This document shows positions 38,007 through 48,870 of a DNA stretch of 64,000 nucleotides, piece by piece. The notes under the pieces are model-generated. The model saw nothing but the letters and a program-made list of their open reading frames with translations. It was not told where the DNA came from and searched no databases. The DNA is from Pseudomonas mandelii (GTDB taxonomy: Bacteria; Pseudomonadota; Gammaproteobacteria; Pseudomonadales; Pseudomonadaceae), in the NCBI RefSeq assembly GCF_024138395.1, contig NZ_JAMYDU010000005.1:273939-337938 (forward strand), written 5' to 3'. Each line of letters begins with the position of its first letter. Position 1 is the stretch's first letter. A program made the position numbers and the translations under genes.

Positions 38007-38032
38007 TGTTACGTGAAAAAGCTGAGGTAACA
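38007..38032. promoter_or_regulatory. CbrB binding site
   Basis: TGTTAC-N14-GTAACA matches the published CbrB recognition sequence exactly, about 100 bases upstream of the crcZ -24 element. A further half-site TGTTAC is at 38052-38057. Confidence 0.85.
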
Positions 38033-38079
38033 GTTTTTTCACAATCTCATGTGTTACCCGCACATCCGACAGCGGTGGT

Positions 38080-39516
38080 TCAGCTCTCGCTCGCCACCCC
38101 GGTTTTGCGCCGCGGAATGCCCAGGCGCTGACGGCGTTCCCACAGGCATTTGCGACTGACCCCGAGTTTGCGGGCCAGTTCGGTCTCGGTCATGTGGTCT
38201 TGATGCTCGAGAACGAAGTGCTGGAAGTAGTCTTCCAGGGACAAATCTTCGGTCGGTTCGTGGCTGGTGTTACCGGCGCCGTTGCCCTGCTGGGGCGCCA
38301 GACCGATGAAGTCGTCGTCATCCAGATCGCTCAGTTCGATGTCGATGCCCAGCAGCTCTGCGGAAATCTCCGGGCTTTCGCACAGGATCACCGCGCGTTC
38401 GACCGCGTTTTCCAGCTCGCGAACGTTCCCCGGCCAGGAATAATGCCGAATCGCCTGTTCGGCATCGGTGGCGAATTTCAGATCGGTACGGCCAATCCGT
38501 GCGCTCTGCCGCGCGAGGAATGCCGTGGCGATTTCATTGACGTCCGCGCCGCGCTCACGCAAGGCCGGCAGTTTCAGGGCGATTACGTGAAGACGGTAAT
38601 ACAAGTCTTCACGGAACTGACCAATCTTCGCCAGGCTCTTGAGGTCTCGGTGCGTCGCGGCAATCAGGCGTACATCGACCTTCTGCGACTGCACCGAACC
38701 GACCCGGCGGATTTCGCCTTCCTGCAACACACGCAACAGGCGGGCCTGGGCTTCCAGTGGCAGTTCGCCGATTTCATCGAGAAACAAGGTGCCGCCGTCC
38801 GCTGCTTCCACCAACCCGGCACGCCCGGCACTGGCGCCGGTAAACGCGCCTTTTTCGTGGCCGAACAGTTCGGACTCGATCAGGCTTTCCGGAATGGCCG
38901 CGCAGTTCACCGAAATCATCGGCGCCTTGGCGCGTTTGGACAGGTTATGCAGGGCGCGTGCAACCAGTTCTTTACCGGTACCGGATTCGCCCTGGATCAG
39001 AACGTTGGAATCGGTCGGCGCGACTTTACGGATCTTGCTGTACAGGTCCTGCATCGGCGGACACGAGCCGATAATGCCGATTTCGCCGTTGCTGTTGTCG
39101 ACACCGTTTTTCGCAGCGCCATTGCTCGTTTTACCGACGACCGGTTCACCGCTGGCTTGCGCCGATTGCCGGTCACGCAGGATTCGCGCGACGGCCTGAA
39201 GCATTTCGTCGTGATCGAAAGGCTTGGCGATGTAATCCACCGCGCCCATCTTCATTGAATCGACGGCCGAACGCAGGCTGGCGTAACTGGTCATGATCAG
39301 CACCGGAGTGCCCTGGCCAAGTTTGATCAACTCAGTACCAGGTGCGCCCGGAAGACGCAGGTCGCTGACGATCAGGTCAAATGTGGGGATGCTGAAACGC
39401 TCTTGTGCTTCCTGCACGGATCCGGCTTCGCTGACCTGGTACTGGTTACGTTCCAGCAGACGGCGCAAGGCGGAGCGGATAATTGTTTCGTCTTCGACGA
39501 TCAAAATGTGCGGCAT
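38080..39516 (-). CDS. cbrB: Sigma-54-dependent response regulator CbrB
   Basis: The protein is 478 aa. The receiver domain (1-120) has the phosphoacceptor Asp52 in IVSDLRLPG. The AAA+ domain (about 150-390) has Walker A GESGTGKE and the sigma-54 contact loop GAFTGA. A Fis-type helix-turn-helix ([29 protein letters not shown]) is at the C terminus. It activates crcZ and genes for carbon/nitrogen balance. It lies 22 bases after cbrA. Confidence 0.96.
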   Translation of the reverse strand: MPHILIVEDETIIRSALRRLLERNQYQVSEAGSVQEAQERFSIPTFDLIVSDLRLPGAPGTELIKLGQGTPVLIMTSYASLRSAVDSMKMGAVDYIAKPFDHDEMLQAVARILRDRQSAQASGEPVVGKTSNGAAKNGVDNSNGEIGIIGSCPPMQDLYSKIRKVAPTDSNVLIQGESGTGKELVARALHNLSKRAKAPMISVNCAAIPESLIESELFGHEKGAFTGASAGRAGLVEAADGGTLFLDEIGELPLEAQARLLRVLQEGEIRRVGSVQSQKVDVRLIAATHRDLKSLAKIGQFREDLYYRLHVIALKLPALRERGADVNEIATAFLARQSARIGRTDLKFATDAEQAIRHYSWPGNVRELENAVERAVILCESPEISAELLGIDIELSDLDDDDFIGLAPQQGNGAGNTSHEPTEDLSLEDYFQHFVLEHQDHMTETELARKLGVSRKCLWERRQRLGIPRRKTGVASES

Positions 39517-39538
39517 TGATTCGATACTCTCGACGGTC

Positions 39539-42487
39539 TCAGTTCACAGCGGACGTCGCTTCGACATGACGCGGCAAAGTCACCCGGATACGGGTGCCGC
39601 GTTGGCTTTGAACATCAGCCGGGCTGTCGATGGTGATTTGTCCATAATGCTCTTCAACGATGGAATAGACCAGTGCAAGGCCCAGACCGGTGCCTTCGCC
39701 AGGATCCTTGGTGGTGAAGAAAGGTTCGAACAGTCGGTCCATGATGCTCGAGGGAATACCACTGCCTTCGTCTTCGACGATCAGATCGACCGTGTGTTCG
39801 CCGGCTTCGCTTTTAACGCGCACCGCACTGCCCGCAGGTGAGGCGTCGCGGGCGTTTGAGAGCAGGTTGATCAATACCTGGGCGAGCCGCTGCGGGTCGC
39901 CTTCGACCCAGTGATCGGGGTCGCACAGGTTGTAGAACTGTACTTCGAAATTGCGCCGGTTCAAGGCCAGCAGGCCGATGGCATCCTGGGCCACTTCCGC
40001 CAGACAGACGGGCTCGTCAGTGTGCTGATAACTGCCGGCATGGGCGAAGCTCATCAGCGACTGAACGATGCGTGACACGCGTTTGGTCTGCTCGAGGATC
40101 TGCCCGCTGATTTCCGTGAGTTCGGCGTCTTCCTCGCGCTCTTCGCGCAAGTTTTGCGCGAGACAGGCAATACCGGTGATCGGGTTGCCGATTTCATGGG
40201 CCACGCCGGCCGCCAGTCGGCCAATGCTGGCCAGGCGCTCGGAGTGCACCAGTTTGTCTTCGAGCATCTGGGTTTCGGTCAAGTCTTCCACCAGCAGCAC
40301 CAGGCCGCTGTTACCCGGCGCCAACGGTTCATCAATCGCCGCTTTGTGCAGGTTCAGCCAGCGAGTCTGGCCGTCGAGGGCCAAGTGCTGTTTGTGCAAA
40401 TGCTCATCCGGCAGATTGATGAAGCCTTGCAGCAATTCTCTCCACGGGTCGGCAATGGTGCTCAGGCGCGAACCGACCACACGCTGCGCGGCAATCCCGG
40501 TCAGTTCCTCCATGGCTTTGTTCCACATGAGGATTTCCTGGTCCTTGGCCAGCGAGCACACGCCCATCGGCAATTCCTGCAAGGTCTGGCGGTGGTAGCG
40601 GCGCAGGGCATCGAGTTCGGCGGCAAGACCAGTGAGGCGTGAGTGGTAGTCCTCAAGGCGGCTTTCGATGAAGTGGATGTCTTCGGTGACGTAGTTTTCG
40701 CCGCCAGCCTTGTAGGGCAGGAAGGTTTCGACCATGTCTTGCGCCACGCTCGGCCCCATCAGGCCGGAGAGGTTGGCTTCGATACGATCACGCAGACGGC
40801 GCAAGGCGTATGGCCGGCGTTCATCGAACGGCAGGTAGAGGTCACGCAGCGCCTGTTCCACTTCTTTCTGCGCAGCCTTGGCGCCCAATGGTTTTGCAAG
40901 CTGTGTGGCAAATTCCTGGGGGGAGGCGGCATGCAGTTCGCGGCGTTGCGGGCGGCGAACGTTGTCCACCGCGCAGGCTTCGGCGGCGCTGGCCTCTTCG
41001 GGGCTGGCGTTGGTGAACAATGAGATCAGCGTAAACATCAGCACGTTGGCGGCCAGTGAGGCAATTGCTGCCATGTGCCAACTGGTGTCGTCCAGCACGT
41101 AAATCATGTTCAACAGTGGAATGTAGAAGCCTTGCAGATTGCCGACCAGCGGCAGCAGCATGGTCACCAGCCACACCAGAATTCCCGCCAGCAGGCCTGC
41201 AATGAAGCCGCGACGGTTGGCGGTCGGCCAGTACAACACCGACAACACCCCCGGCAGGAACTGCAACGTGGCGACGAAGGCGACGATGCCGAGGTTGGCC
41301 AAGTCTTGCTCTGCGCCCAGCATCAGGTAAAAACCGTAACCGGCCATGATGATCGCGACGATCAGCGCCCGGCGGGTCCATTTCAGCCAACGGTAAATAT
41401 TGCCTTCGGCCGGCGGCTGATAGAGCGGCAGCACCAGATGGTTCAGCGCCATCCCGGACAACGCCAGCGTGGTGACGATGATCAGGCCGCTGGCCGCCGA
41501 CAATCCGCCGATATACGCCAATAGCGCCAAGGCTTTGCTGTTGGCGGCGATGCCGATGCCCAGGGTGAAATATTCCGGATTGGTCGTGGCGCCGAGTTTC
41601 AGCCCGGCCCAGAGAATCAGCGGCACTGCGAGGCTCATCAACAGCAGAAACAACGGTAAACCCCAGCTCGCACTGACCAGCGAGCGCGGGTTGAGGTTTT
41701 CGGTAAAGGTCATGTGGTACATGTGCGGCATCACGATCGCCGAGGCAAAGAACACCAGCAGCAGCGTGCGCCACGGGCCTTCCTGCAATGGCGTGTGCAG
41801 GGCGGCGAGGGCGGTCTGGTTTTGCAGCAGCCACAGTTCCAGCTGTTGCGGGCCATCGAACACGCCATACAGCGCATACAGACCGACGCCGCCAATCGCG
41901 ATCAGTTTGATCACCGACTCGAAGGCAATCGCAAACACCAGCCCTTCGTGTTTCTCGCGGGTAGCAATGTGGCGTGAGCCGAAGAAAATCGTGAACAGCG
42001 TAATCAGTGCGCAGAAGCTCAGGGCCACGCGATGCTGCACCGGCTCGCGGGTGAGGATGCTGATGGAGTCGGCCACCGCCTGAATCTGCAACGCCAGCAA
42101 CGGCAACACGCCGATCAGCATGAAAATGGTCGTCAGGGCGCCGGCCCAGGTGCTGCGGAAACGAAACGCGAACAAGTCGGCCAGGGACGAGAGCTGATAA
42201 GTGCGGGTGATTTTCAGGATCGGGTACAAAAGCACCGGGGCCAGCAGAAACGCTCCGGAAACCCCGAGGTAGCTGGACAGAAATCCGTAACCGTACTGAT
42301 AGGCCAGGCCCACCGTGCCGTAAAACGCCCAGGCACTGGCGTAGACGCCCAGCGACAGGGTGTACGTCAGCGGGTGGCGAATGATCGCCCGGGGGATCAT
42401 GCCCCGTTCGCTGATCCAGGCCACACCGAACAGCACAGCCAGGTACGCGGCGCTGATCAGGATCATCTGGGTCAGGCTAAAGCTCAT
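39539..42487 (-). CDS. cbrA: Sensor kinase CbrA with SSS transporter domain
   Basis: The protein is 982 aa. About 13 membrane segments (1 to about 500) form a sodium/solute symporter-like domain. A linker and PAS-like region follow (about 620-740). The phosphoacceptor is His764 in [12 protein letters not shown]-binding boxes are [17 protein letters not shown] and GTGLGLALV. The symporter part resembles histidine transporters. The start [10 protein letters not shown] at 42487 overlaps cbrX by 11 bases; an ATG at 42493 also exists. Confidence 0.95.
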   Translation of the reverse strand: MSFSLTQMILISAAYLAVLFGVAWISERGMIPRAIIRHPLTYTLSLGVYASAWAFYGTVGLAYQYGYGFLSSYLGVSGAFLLAPVLLYPILKITRTYQLSSLADLFAFRFRSTWAGALTTIFMLIGVLPLLALQIQAVADSISILTREPVQHRVALSFCALITLFTIFFGSRHIATREKHEGLVFAIAFESVIKLIAIGGVGLYALYGVFDGPQQLELWLLQNQTALAALHTPLQEGPWRTLLLVFFASAIVMPHMYHMTFTENLNPRSLVSASWGLPLFLLLMSLAVPLILWAGLKLGATTNPEYFTLGIGIAANSKALALLAYIGGLSAASGLIIVTTLALSGMALNHLVLPLYQPPAEGNIYRWLKWTRRALIVAIIMAGYGFYLMLGAEQDLANLGIVAFVATLQFLPGVLSVLYWPTANRRGFIAGLLAGILVWLVTMLLPLVGNLQGFYIPLLNMIYVLDDTSWHMAAIASLAANVLMFTLISLFTNASPEEASAAEACAVDNVRRPQRRELHAASPQEFATQLAKPLGAKAAQKEVEQALRDLYLPFDERRPYALRRLRDRIEANLSGLMGPSVAQDMVETFLPYKAGGENYVTEDIHFIESRLEDYHSRLTGLAAELDALRRYHRQTLQELPMGVCSLAKDQEILMWNKAMEELTGIAAQRVVGSRLSTIADPWRELLQGFINLPDEHLHKQHLALDGQTRWLNLHKAAIDEPLAPGNSGLVLLVEDLTETQMLEDKLVHSERLASIGRLAAGVAHEIGNPITGIACLAQNLREEREEDAELTEISGQILEQTKRVSRIVQSLMSFAHAGSYQHTDEPVCLAEVAQDAIGLLALNRRNFEVQFYNLCDPDHWVEGDPQRLAQVLINLLSNARDASPAGSAVRVKSEAGEHTVDLIVEDEGSGIPSSIMDRLFEPFFTTKDPGEGTGLGLALVYSIVEEHYGQITIDSPADVQSQRGTRIRVTLPRHVEATSAVN

Positions 42488-42653
42488 CGGCATCTTTTTG
42501 GCTCTGCAGGATGAAGGTCACGACAATCAGAATCAGCCAGAGCAAATAAGGGCGATACCAGGCGCCCGTGGCGTCGATCCACCAATCCATGATGGCCGGG
42601 GAGAACAGATAAATCCCCACTACCAGGAGCAGGACCAAGCGATAGATGTACAT
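42477..42653 (-). CDS. cbrX: Small membrane protein CbrX
   Basis: This 58-aa protein begins MYIYRLVLLLVVGIYLFSPA and has two hydrophobic segments. Its end overlaps the cbrA start, so the two are translationally coupled. This matches CbrX, reported upstream of cbrA in P. putida. An AGAGG site lies before the ATG. Confidence 0.88.
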   Translation of the reverse strand: MYIYRLVLLLVVGIYLFSPAIMDWWIDATGAWYRPYLLWLILIVVTFILQSQKDADEL

Positions 42654-42728
42654 CCCGGCCTCTCTTTTTTATGCGCGTGCCCGAAAACGTGCGGCGATGG
42701 TAACGGATGGGCGCGCCACTGCAAGGCA

Positions 42729-43625
42729 TCACTGCAGTTGCGCTTCGGGCAACGTCAGTGTGCGCGGGATCAGCGATGCATCCCAGTGGGCAATGCCCCA
42801 GTTCAGCACTTCCCGTGGCGTGGCGTCATTCAGTTCGGTCGCAGGTTTGTGCCCCAGCGCCCGTAATGCGCGCAGTAATAGCGGCGTGGCCTGATCTTCA
42901 TCCAGCGGCGGCGAGCGATAGGATTTGCCCAGTTTGTGGCCGTCCGGCTGGGTAATCAGCGGGATGTGCAGGTAGCGCGGTTGCGGCAGGCCCAGCAGTT
43001 CTTGCAGATAGAGCTGGCGCGGCGTGGAGTCCAGCAAATCGGCGCCGCGCACGATATCGGTGATGCCTTGCCAGGCATCGTCCAGCACCACCGCCAATTG
43101 ATAGGCGTAGAGCCCGTCGCGGCGGCGGATCACGAAATCTCCAACCTCCCGGCCCAGATGTTGACGGAACTCGCCCTGCACCCGATCGATGAAGTGGTAT
43201 TCCAGTTCCGGTACCCGCAGGCGAATCGCCGCGTTCTCGGTGCCGTGCCCCGCGTTGCGGCAGAACCCGGGATAGATGCCGTGATAGGGCTCCAATTGCT
43301 TGCGTGAACAGGTACAAGCGTAGGCCAGGCCCTGATTGAACAGACGATTGATGACTTCGTCATAGGCAGCGTGCCGGTCGCTCTGTCGGACCATGTCGCC
43401 ATCCCACTCGAAACCGTAACTTTCCAACGCTTTGAGAATCGCCGCCTGAGCGCCAGGCTCTTCCCGTGGCGGATCGAGATCTTCCATGCGCACCAGCCAG
43501 CGGCCGCCGACCGAGCGGGCGTCGAGGTAGGAGGCCAGCGCTGCGACTAGCGAACCGAAGTGCAAGTGGCCACTGGGCGTAGGAGCGAAACGTCCGATGT
43601 AGGTGGGGGAGGCGATGGCGGTCAT
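42729..43625 (-). CDS. gluQ: Glutamyl-queuosine tRNA(Asp) synthetase
   Basis: The protein is 298 aa. It is a truncated GluRS catalytic domain lacking the anticodon-binding part. The HIGH-like motif is APTPSGHLHFGSL, the KMSKS-like motif is KLGKSYRS, and zinc ligands lie in the CTCSRKQLEPYHGIYPGFC stretch. It glutamylates queuosine in tRNA(Asp). The start MTAIASPTYIGRFAP fits the family; the frame opens at 43661. dksA-gluQ linkage is conserved, here interrupted by a REP pair. Confidence 0.94.
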   Translation of the reverse strand: MTAIASPTYIGRFAPTPSGHLHFGSLVAALASYLDARSVGGRWLVRMEDLDPPREEPGAQAAILKALESYGFEWDGDMVRQSDRHAAYDEVINRLFNQGLAYACTCSRKQLEPYHGIYPGFCRNAGHGTENAAIRLRVPELEYHFIDRVQGEFRQHLGREVGDFVIRRRDGLYAYQLAVVLDDAWQGITDIVRGADLLDSTPRQLYLQELLGLPQPRYLHIPLITQPDGHKLGKSYRSPPLDEDQATPLLLRALRALGHKPATELNDATPREVLNWGIAHWDASLIPRTLTLPEAQLQ

Positions 43626-43671
43626 AAGGGCGATGTCAGGCTGTTCAATCATTTTGGGCAAGGCTTGAAGC

Positions 43672-43747
43672 CGCCTTCGCGAGCAAGCTTCGCTCCTACA
43701 GGAAATTGCGCCAGCCTTTGTAGGAGCGAAGCTTGCTCGCGAAGGCG
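43672..43747. repeat. REP pair (REPIN), short loop
   Basis: Arms CGCCTTCGCGAGCAAGCTTC and complement with a loop of about 20 bases, between gluQ and dksA. Confidence 0.93.
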
Positions 43748-43782
43748 ATTTTAAATACGCAACAAATCAGCAATATCAGAAA

Positions 43783-43810
43783 CAAAAAACGGAGCGTTCG
43801 CACGCTCCGT
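43783..43810 (-). terminator. Terminator of dksA
   Basis: A 9-bp stem ACGGAGCGT / ACGCTCCGT with a 4-base loop is followed on the minus strand by a T-run. Confidence 0.9.
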
Positions 43811-43831
43811 TCTTCGTTCAAGTCGCAAAAA

Positions 43832-44275
43832 TTACTTGCCGACTTGCTTTTCCTTGATTTCCGCCAGGGTCTTGCAGTCAACGCACATGTCGGCGGTAGG
43901 GCGGGCTTCCAGTCGCTTGACGCCGATTTCGACGCCACAGGATTCGCACCAGCCGTATTCTTCGTCTTCGATCAATTGCAGGGTTTTGTCGATTTTCTTG
44001 ATCAACTTGCGCTCGCGGTCGCGGGCGCGCAATTCGAGGCTGAATTCCTCTTCCTGACTGGCACGGTCTGCCGGGTCCGGGAAGTTGGCCGCTTCGTCTT
44101 TCATGTGATCAACAGTACGGTCGACTTCCTGCATCAAGTCCTGTTTCCACTTGTTCAGGATCTTGGTGAAGTGAGCGCGCATGGGCTTGCCCATGTACTC
44201 TTCGCCCTTCACTTCTTTGTAGGGTTCGAAGCCGCTGATCGACTGGTTCTGCTGTTGCTTTGCTTGGGTGGGCAT
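43832..44275 (-). CDS. dksA: RNA polymerase-binding transcription factor DksA
   Basis: The protein is 147 aa. The coiled-coil region (about 30-105) carries the tip motif DPADRA. The zinc site is CESCG and CVDCK, so this is the zinc form of DksA. It works with ppGpp at rRNA and amino acid promoters; an rrn-type promoter with a GC-rich discriminator is at the end of this window. The 44276-44609 gap upstream holds its promoter region and no gene. Confidence 0.96.
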   Translation of the reverse strand: MPTQAKQQQNQSISGFEPYKEVKGEEYMGKPMRAHFTKILNKWKQDLMQEVDRTVDHMKDEAANFPDPADRASQEEEFSLELRARDRERKLIKKIDKTLQLIEDEEYGWCESCGVEIGVKRLEARPTADMCVDCKTLAEIKEKQVGK

Positions 44276-44609
44276 GAAATGGACCGCCTCTACTCTTGTA
44301 ATCCATTGCGCAGGATTGCTCCATCACCGACACCTGCCGGCCCTGCGGCTGCAAGCGGGCGAACTTACCAGATCAAATCGGGCCGCGCTACTCCCGGATG
44401 TCGAGCCCGCGGCCCATGGGCCTTGCAAAAGATTGCAAAGCCTTGCCTGGTGGCTCTGGAGACCTGATCAATTATTGATTTTAGTCAAACCTGGAGCATA
44501 CGCTTGAATCGTTTGAGAGCAGCGTTATATGGGCTCTGACCGCTTTAGGCTCTCGCTCGTTCCTGCGCTTGAGTAGAATCGATTCTTTTCCCCGTTGTAA
44601 GGAAGGCTA

Positions 44610-45782
44610 ATGGCTCTGTCCTACAGTGCGCGCAGTCGCGCTATCGAACCGTTTCATGTCATGGCGCTGCTGGCGCGGGCCAATGAGCTGCAAGCGGCTG
44701 GCCACGACGTGATTCACCTGGAAATCGGCGAGCCGGACTTCACCACCGCCGAGCCGATCATCCAGGCCGGCCAGGCTGCGCTGACGGCGGGGAAAACCCG
44801 TTACACGGCCGCTCGCGGTCTTCCCGAGCTGCGTGAGGCCATTTCGGGCTTTTATCAGCAGCGTTATGGGCTGAACATCGATCCGCATCGCATCCTCATC
44901 ACGCCCGGCGGTTCAGGCGCGTTGCTGTTGGCCACTGCCCTGCTGGTGGATCCAGGCAAGCATTGGCTGTTGGCAGACCCGGGTTACCCGTGCAACCGGC
45001 ACTTCCTGCGGCTGGTGGAAGGCGCGGCGCAGCTTGTTCCTGTCGGTCCGGACGTGCGTTATCAACTGACCCCGGACCTGGTCGCGCGTCACTGGGATCA
45101 CGACAGCGTCGGCGCCCTGGTGGCATCGCCGGCCAACCCGACCGGGACCATCCTGACCCGCGACGAACTGGCCGGGCTCTCTGCAGCGATCAAGGCCCGC
45201 CATGGCCATTTAGTGGTCGACGAGATCTACCATGGCCTGACTTACGGCACGGATGCGGCCAGCGTGCTGGAAGTCGATGACAGCGCCTTCGTCCTCAATA
45301 GTTTTTCCAAGTATTTCGGCATGACCGGCTGGCGCCTCGGTTGGCTGGTAGCGCCTGAGGCGGCGGTCGGTGAGCTGGAAAAACTTGCCCAAAACCTATA
45401 CATCAGCGCGCCGAGCATGGCCCAGCACGCCGCATTGGCTTGCTTCGAACCCGCCACCATCCAAATTTTCGAGGAGCGCCGCGCCGAGTTCGGCCGACGT
45501 CGTGATTTCCTGTTGCCCGCCCTGCGGGAGTTGGGCTTCGGTATCGCCGTGGAGCCGGAAGGCGCGTTCTATTTGTATGCCGATATCAGCAAGTTCGGCG
45601 GCGATGCCTTCGCGTTCTGCCGGCATTTTCTCGAAACCGAGCACGTTGCGATCACGCCGGGCCCGGACTTCGGGCGTTATCAGGCCGGGCATCATGTGCG
45701 GTTTGCCTACACCCAGAGTCTTCCACGCTTGCAGGAAGCGGTTGAGCGCATCGCTCGTGGTTTGAAGAGCTGGCAAGGCTGA
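44610..45782 (+). CDS. PLP-dependent aminotransferase (class I/II)
   Basis: The protein is 390 aa. The fold-type I signature is complete: [12 protein letters not shown], then [11 protein letters not shown], then [12 protein letters not shown], and the PLP lysine in [16 protein letters not shown]. It resembles AspC/MalY-like enzymes next to dksA in Pseudomonas; the amino donor is unknown. Its stop overlaps the sfsA start (TGATG). Confidence 0.9.
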   Translation: MALSYSARSRAIEPFHVMALLARANELQAAGHDVIHLEIGEPDFTTAEPIIQAGQAALTAGKTRYTAARGLPELREAISGFYQQRYGLNIDPHRILITPGGSGALLLATALLVDPGKHWLLADPGYPCNRHFLRLVEGAAQLVPVGPDVRYQLTPDLVARHWDHDSVGALVASPANPTGTILTRDELAGLSAAIKARHGHLVVDEIYHGLTYGTDAASVLEVDDSAFVLNSFSKYFGMTGWRLGWLVAPEAAVGELEKLAQNLYISAPSMAQHAALACFEPATIQIFEERRAEFGRRRDFLLPALRELGFGIAVEPEGAFYLYADISKFGGDAFAFCRHFLETEHVAITPGPDFGRYQAGHHVRFAYTQSLPRLQEAVERIARGLKSWQG

Positions 45783-46489
45783 TGCTTTTTCATCCTCCCC
45801 TCGAAGAAGGTCGCTTGATTCGTCGCTACAAACGTTTTCTTGCCGATATCGAGACCGTTAGCGGCGAGTTGCTGACCATTCACTGTCCTAACACCGGTTC
45901 GATGCTTAATTGCCAAGTCGAAGGCGGGCAGGTCTGGTTCAGCCGTTCCAACGACCCCAAGCGCAAATTGCCCGGCACTTGGGAAGTCGGGGAAACCCCT
46001 CAGGGGCGGCTGTTCTGCGTAAACACCGGGCGCGCCAACGGTTTGATCGAGGAGGCCTTACGGGCCAATGTCATCATCGAGCTGAACGGCTTTACCGAAC
46101 TGAAGCGCGAAGTGGCCTACGGTCAGGAAAGCAGTCGCATCGATTTCCGTCTCGATTACCCGAGCGGGCCTGCGTATGTGGAAGTCAAAAGCGTCACCCT
46201 GGGCTTCGATGGCTCGTTGGTGGCGGCGTTTCCCGACGCGGTGACCCAGCGCGGGGCCAAGCATTTGCGGGAGTTGGCGCATTTGGCCCGGGACGGGATT
46301 CGTGCCGTGCAGCTGTATTGCGTGAACCTGACCGGCATCGACTCCGTGCGCCCTGCTGACGAAATCGATTCGGCCTACGCGGCGGCGTTGCGCGAAGCGG
46401 TGGCGTGTGGGGTCGAAGTGCTGGCGTATGGCGTGCACTTGACCCACGAAGAGATGGTGGTCGATCGGCGGCTGGAAGTGCTGCTTTAG
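45782..46489 (+). CDS. sfsA: Sugar fermentation stimulation protein homolog SfsA
   Basis: The protein is 235 aa. Family motifs are [11 protein letters not shown] near the N terminus, [10 protein letters not shown] with [16 protein letters not shown], and a nuclease-like core (DxxLDYPSG...EVKS). The biochemical role is unsettled. It is coupled to the aminotransferase and overlaps the convergent Rieske gene by 4 bases at its end. Confidence 0.93.
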   Translation: MLFHPPLEEGRLIRRYKRFLADIETVSGELLTIHCPNTGSMLNCQVEGGQVWFSRSNDPKRKLPGTWEVGETPQGRLFCVNTGRANGLIEEALRANVIIELNGFTELKREVAYGQESSRIDFRLDYPSGPAYVEVKSVTLGFDGSLVAAFPDAVTQRGAKHLRELAHLARDGIRAVQLYCVNLTGIDSVRPADEIDSAYAAALREAVACGVEVLAYGVHLTHEEMVVDRRLEVLL

Positions 46490-46803
46490 AGCGTGACCCA
46501 GATCCCTTGCTCGTCTTCGCGGCAGGGGATGGTGTTCAAGGATTGCCCGGCGCACGGCCCGGCGACGCATTCGCCGTCTTCGATCAGAAACAGTGCGCCG
46601 TGGGTGGCGCACTGGATCAGGCTGTTGCTGGGGTCGAGAAATTGGTCGGGTTTCCATTCCAGTCCGACGCCCCGATGCGGGCAGCGATTTTCATACACAT
46701 ACACCCGGCCGGCCCGGCGCACGGCCAGGAGTTTCTGACCGTCGACGTCGAAACCGCGACTGCTCGCGTCAGCCAATTCGGCGCCTGTGCAAAGAAACTT
46801 CAT
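46486..46803 (-). CDS. Rieske [2Fe-2S] ferredoxin-like protein
   Basis: The protein is 105 aa. Cluster ligands are C-x-H in [10 protein letters not shown] and C-x2-H in [10 protein letters not shown]. It is a small stand-alone Rieske domain, probably an electron carrier for an unknown oxygenase or reductase. The start [10 protein letters not shown] at 46803 has GAGGA 7 bases upstream. It is divergent from the heme importer and shares the intergenic region that contains a possible Fur box. Confidence 0.9.
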   Translation of the reverse strand: MKFLCTGAELADASSRGFDVDGQKLLAVRRAGRVYVYENRCPHRGVGLEWKPDQFLDPSNSLIQCATHGALFLIEDGECVAGPCAGQSLNTIPCREDEQGIWVTL

Positions 46804-46851
46804 GTCTATCCTCAAGTCTCGCTCGTGACCAGATATGTCCGAGCTTGACGT

Positions 46852-46870
46852 TCAAATGCAAACAATTATC
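46852..46870. promoter_or_regulatory. Possible Fur box between Rieske gene and hmuT
   Basis: On the minus strand GATAATTGTTTGCATTTGA matches the 19-bp Fur consensus at about 11 positions, with an intact GATAAT and CATT. Confidence 0.5.
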
Positions 46871-46963
46871 AAATGGCCGTTCACCCACAGGGCGATTGCC
46901 GGATGCCGAGGATACTTGGCCTGTCCACTCGATGCCTGGGAAAACCTTTAAAGGAAGCTGTTT

Positions 46964-47836
46964 ATGCGCCTGAGTACCCGCGTTGCTGCGCTCTGTGTTG
47001 GCCTGCTCGTCAGTCACCAGGCCATGGCAGCCGAGTTACCGCAACGTTGGGTCAGTGCCGGTGGTGCCTTGTCGGAGTGGGTCAGCGTATTGGGCGGTGA
47101 GTCGAAACTGGTGGGTGTCGATACCACCAGTCAGCACCCCGAATCGCTGAAGGCACTGCCAAGCATCGGCTATCAACGGCAACTCTCGGCAGAAGGCATT
47201 CTGAGTCTGCGTCCGCAGATCCTGGTGGGCACCGAAGAGATGGGGCCGCCACCGGTGCTTTCACAGATTCGCAGCGCGGGCGTTCAGGTCGAACTGTTCT
47301 CGGCCCAGCCAGATTTGCCGACATTGCAGGGCAACTTGCAGCATCTGGGCAAATTGCTGGGGGCTGAAGATCGGGCTTCGCAAGTGTTCCAGACTTATCA
47401 ACAGCAGCTAGATCAGCAACAAGCCCGGGTCAGTCTGGCGCAACTCAAACACAAAGCACCGGGCGTATTGCTGCTGTTGGGGCATGCGGGTGGTAAACCG
47501 TTGATTGCCGGTAAAGACACTGCCGCCGATTGGTTGCTGCAACAGGCCGGTGGCCAAAATCTGGCAACCCATACTGGCTACAAACCGTTTTCCGTAGAGT
47601 CCCTGGCCAGTCTCAATCCCGAAGTACTGGTGTTTGCCGACCGTGCGCTGACGGGCGATGCGGCGCGCGCGGCGTTGTTCAAGGAGAATCCGATCCTCTC
47701 GTCCACCCGCGCAGCCAAGGACGGGCGAGTCATGGAACTGGACCCGACGTTGTTGGTGGGTGGACTGGGGCCAAGGTTGCCGGAAAGCTTGACCAGGCTG
47801 TCTGACGAGTTCTATCCCGGTACGACCGGCCAATGA
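46964..47836 (+). CDS. hmuT: Heme ABC transporter substrate-binding protein
   Basis: The protein is 290 aa with a signal peptide of about 22 residues (HQAMA-AE). It has the helical-backbone periplasmic binding fold of PhuT/HmuT. LPSIGYQRQLSAEGILSLRPQILVGT holds the tyrosine that usually binds heme iron. It delivers heme to HmuUV. Its end overlaps hmuU by 4 bases. Confidence 0.92.
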   Translation: MRLSTRVAALCVGLLVSHQAMAAELPQRWVSAGGALSEWVSVLGGESKLVGVDTTSQHPESLKALPSIGYQRQLSAEGILSLRPQILVGTEEMGPPPVLSQIRSAGVQVELFSAQPDLPTLQGNLQHLGKLLGAEDRASQVFQTYQQQLDQQQARVSLAQLKHKAPGVLLLLGHAGGKPLIAGKDTAADWLLQQAGGQNLATHTGYKPFSVESLASLNPEVLVFADRALTGDAARAALFKENPILSSTRAAKDGRVMELDPTLLVGGLGPRLPESLTRLSDEFYPGTTGQ

Positions 47837-48870
47837 CTTTTCTGGTTAAACCCCGTGCATTATTCATTGGCCTGAGCCTGCTGTGTTTGCTGGCGATCTG
47901 GTTGTCGCTGGCGCTGGGACCGGTGAGTCTGCCGTTGTTCGACACATTGCGCGCGGCGTTGCGGCTGATTGGTTTGCCAATCGCGCCTGACGGGTTGGAG
48001 CAGGCCGAGTTGATCCTCGGGCAGATTCGCTTACCGCGAACCTTGCTCGGCTTGGCGGTGGGTGGCGTTTTGGCGCTGTCCGGCGTGGCAATGCAGGGCT
48101 TGTTTCGCAATCCTCTGGCCGATCCGGGATTGGTGGGGGTCTCCAGTGGCGCGGCATTGGGCGCCGCCATCGCGATTGTCGGCGGTTCGGTGTTCGGCGG
48201 TCTGCCTGAATCCTTCGGGCCTTATCTATTGTCGGTGTGCGCGTTTCTCGGCGGGCTGGGTGTGACGGCGCTGGTCTATCGACTGGGGCGGCGCAATGGC
48301 CAGACCAACGTCGCCACCATGCTGCTGGCCGGTATTGCATTGACTGCCCTGGCCGGCTCGGCGGTAGGGTTATTCACCTATCTGGCGGATGACGCGACCC
48401 TGCGCACCTTGACGTTCTGGAACCTGGGCAGCCTTAACGGCGCCAGTTATTCGCGACTTTGGCCGTTGCTGCTGGTGAGCACCGGTGTGGCGCTGTGGTT
48501 GCCGCGTAGGGCCAAGGCCTTGAATGCACTGTTGCTGGGGGAGTCGGAGGCCGGCCATCTGGGCATCGACGTCGAAAGCCTCAAGCGCGAACTGGTGTTC
48601 TGCACGGCGCTGGGTGTCGGTGCGGCGGTCGCGGCGGCGGGAATGATCGGGTTTGTCGGTCTGGTGGTGCCGCATCTGGTGCGATTGCTGGCCGGCCCCG
48701 ATCATCGGGTGCTGTTGCCGGCGTCGGTATTGGCGGGCGCCAGTCTCTTATTGTTTGCCGATCTGGTGGCGCGACTGGCCCTGGCGCCGGCCGAGCTGCC
48801 GATCGGGATCGTCACGGCTTTCATTGGCGCACCGTTCTTCCTGTATCTACTGCTCAGAGGGCGCGCCTGA
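47833..48870 (+). CDS. hmuU: Heme ABC transporter permease (FecCD family)
   Basis: The protein is 345 aa with about ten membrane segments. It carries the FecCD hallmarks [27 protein letters not shown] and the coupling helix region [11 protein letters not shown], then [23 protein letters not shown]. The stop overlaps hmuV by one base. Confidence 0.94.
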   Translation: MTFLVKPRALFIGLSLLCLLAIWLSLALGPVSLPLFDTLRAALRLIGLPIAPDGLEQAELILGQIRLPRTLLGLAVGGVLALSGVAMQGLFRNPLADPGLVGVSSGAALGAAIAIVGGSVFGGLPESFGPYLLSVCAFLGGLGVTALVYRLGRRNGQTNVATMLLAGIALTALAGSAVGLFTYLADDATLRTLTFWNLGSLNGASYSRLWPLLLVSTGVALWLPRRAKALNALLLGESEAGHLGIDVESLKRELVFCTALGVGAAVAAAGMIGFVGLVVPHLVRLLAGPDHRVLLPASVLAGASLLLFADLVARLALAPAELPIGIVTAFIGAPFFLYLLLRGRA

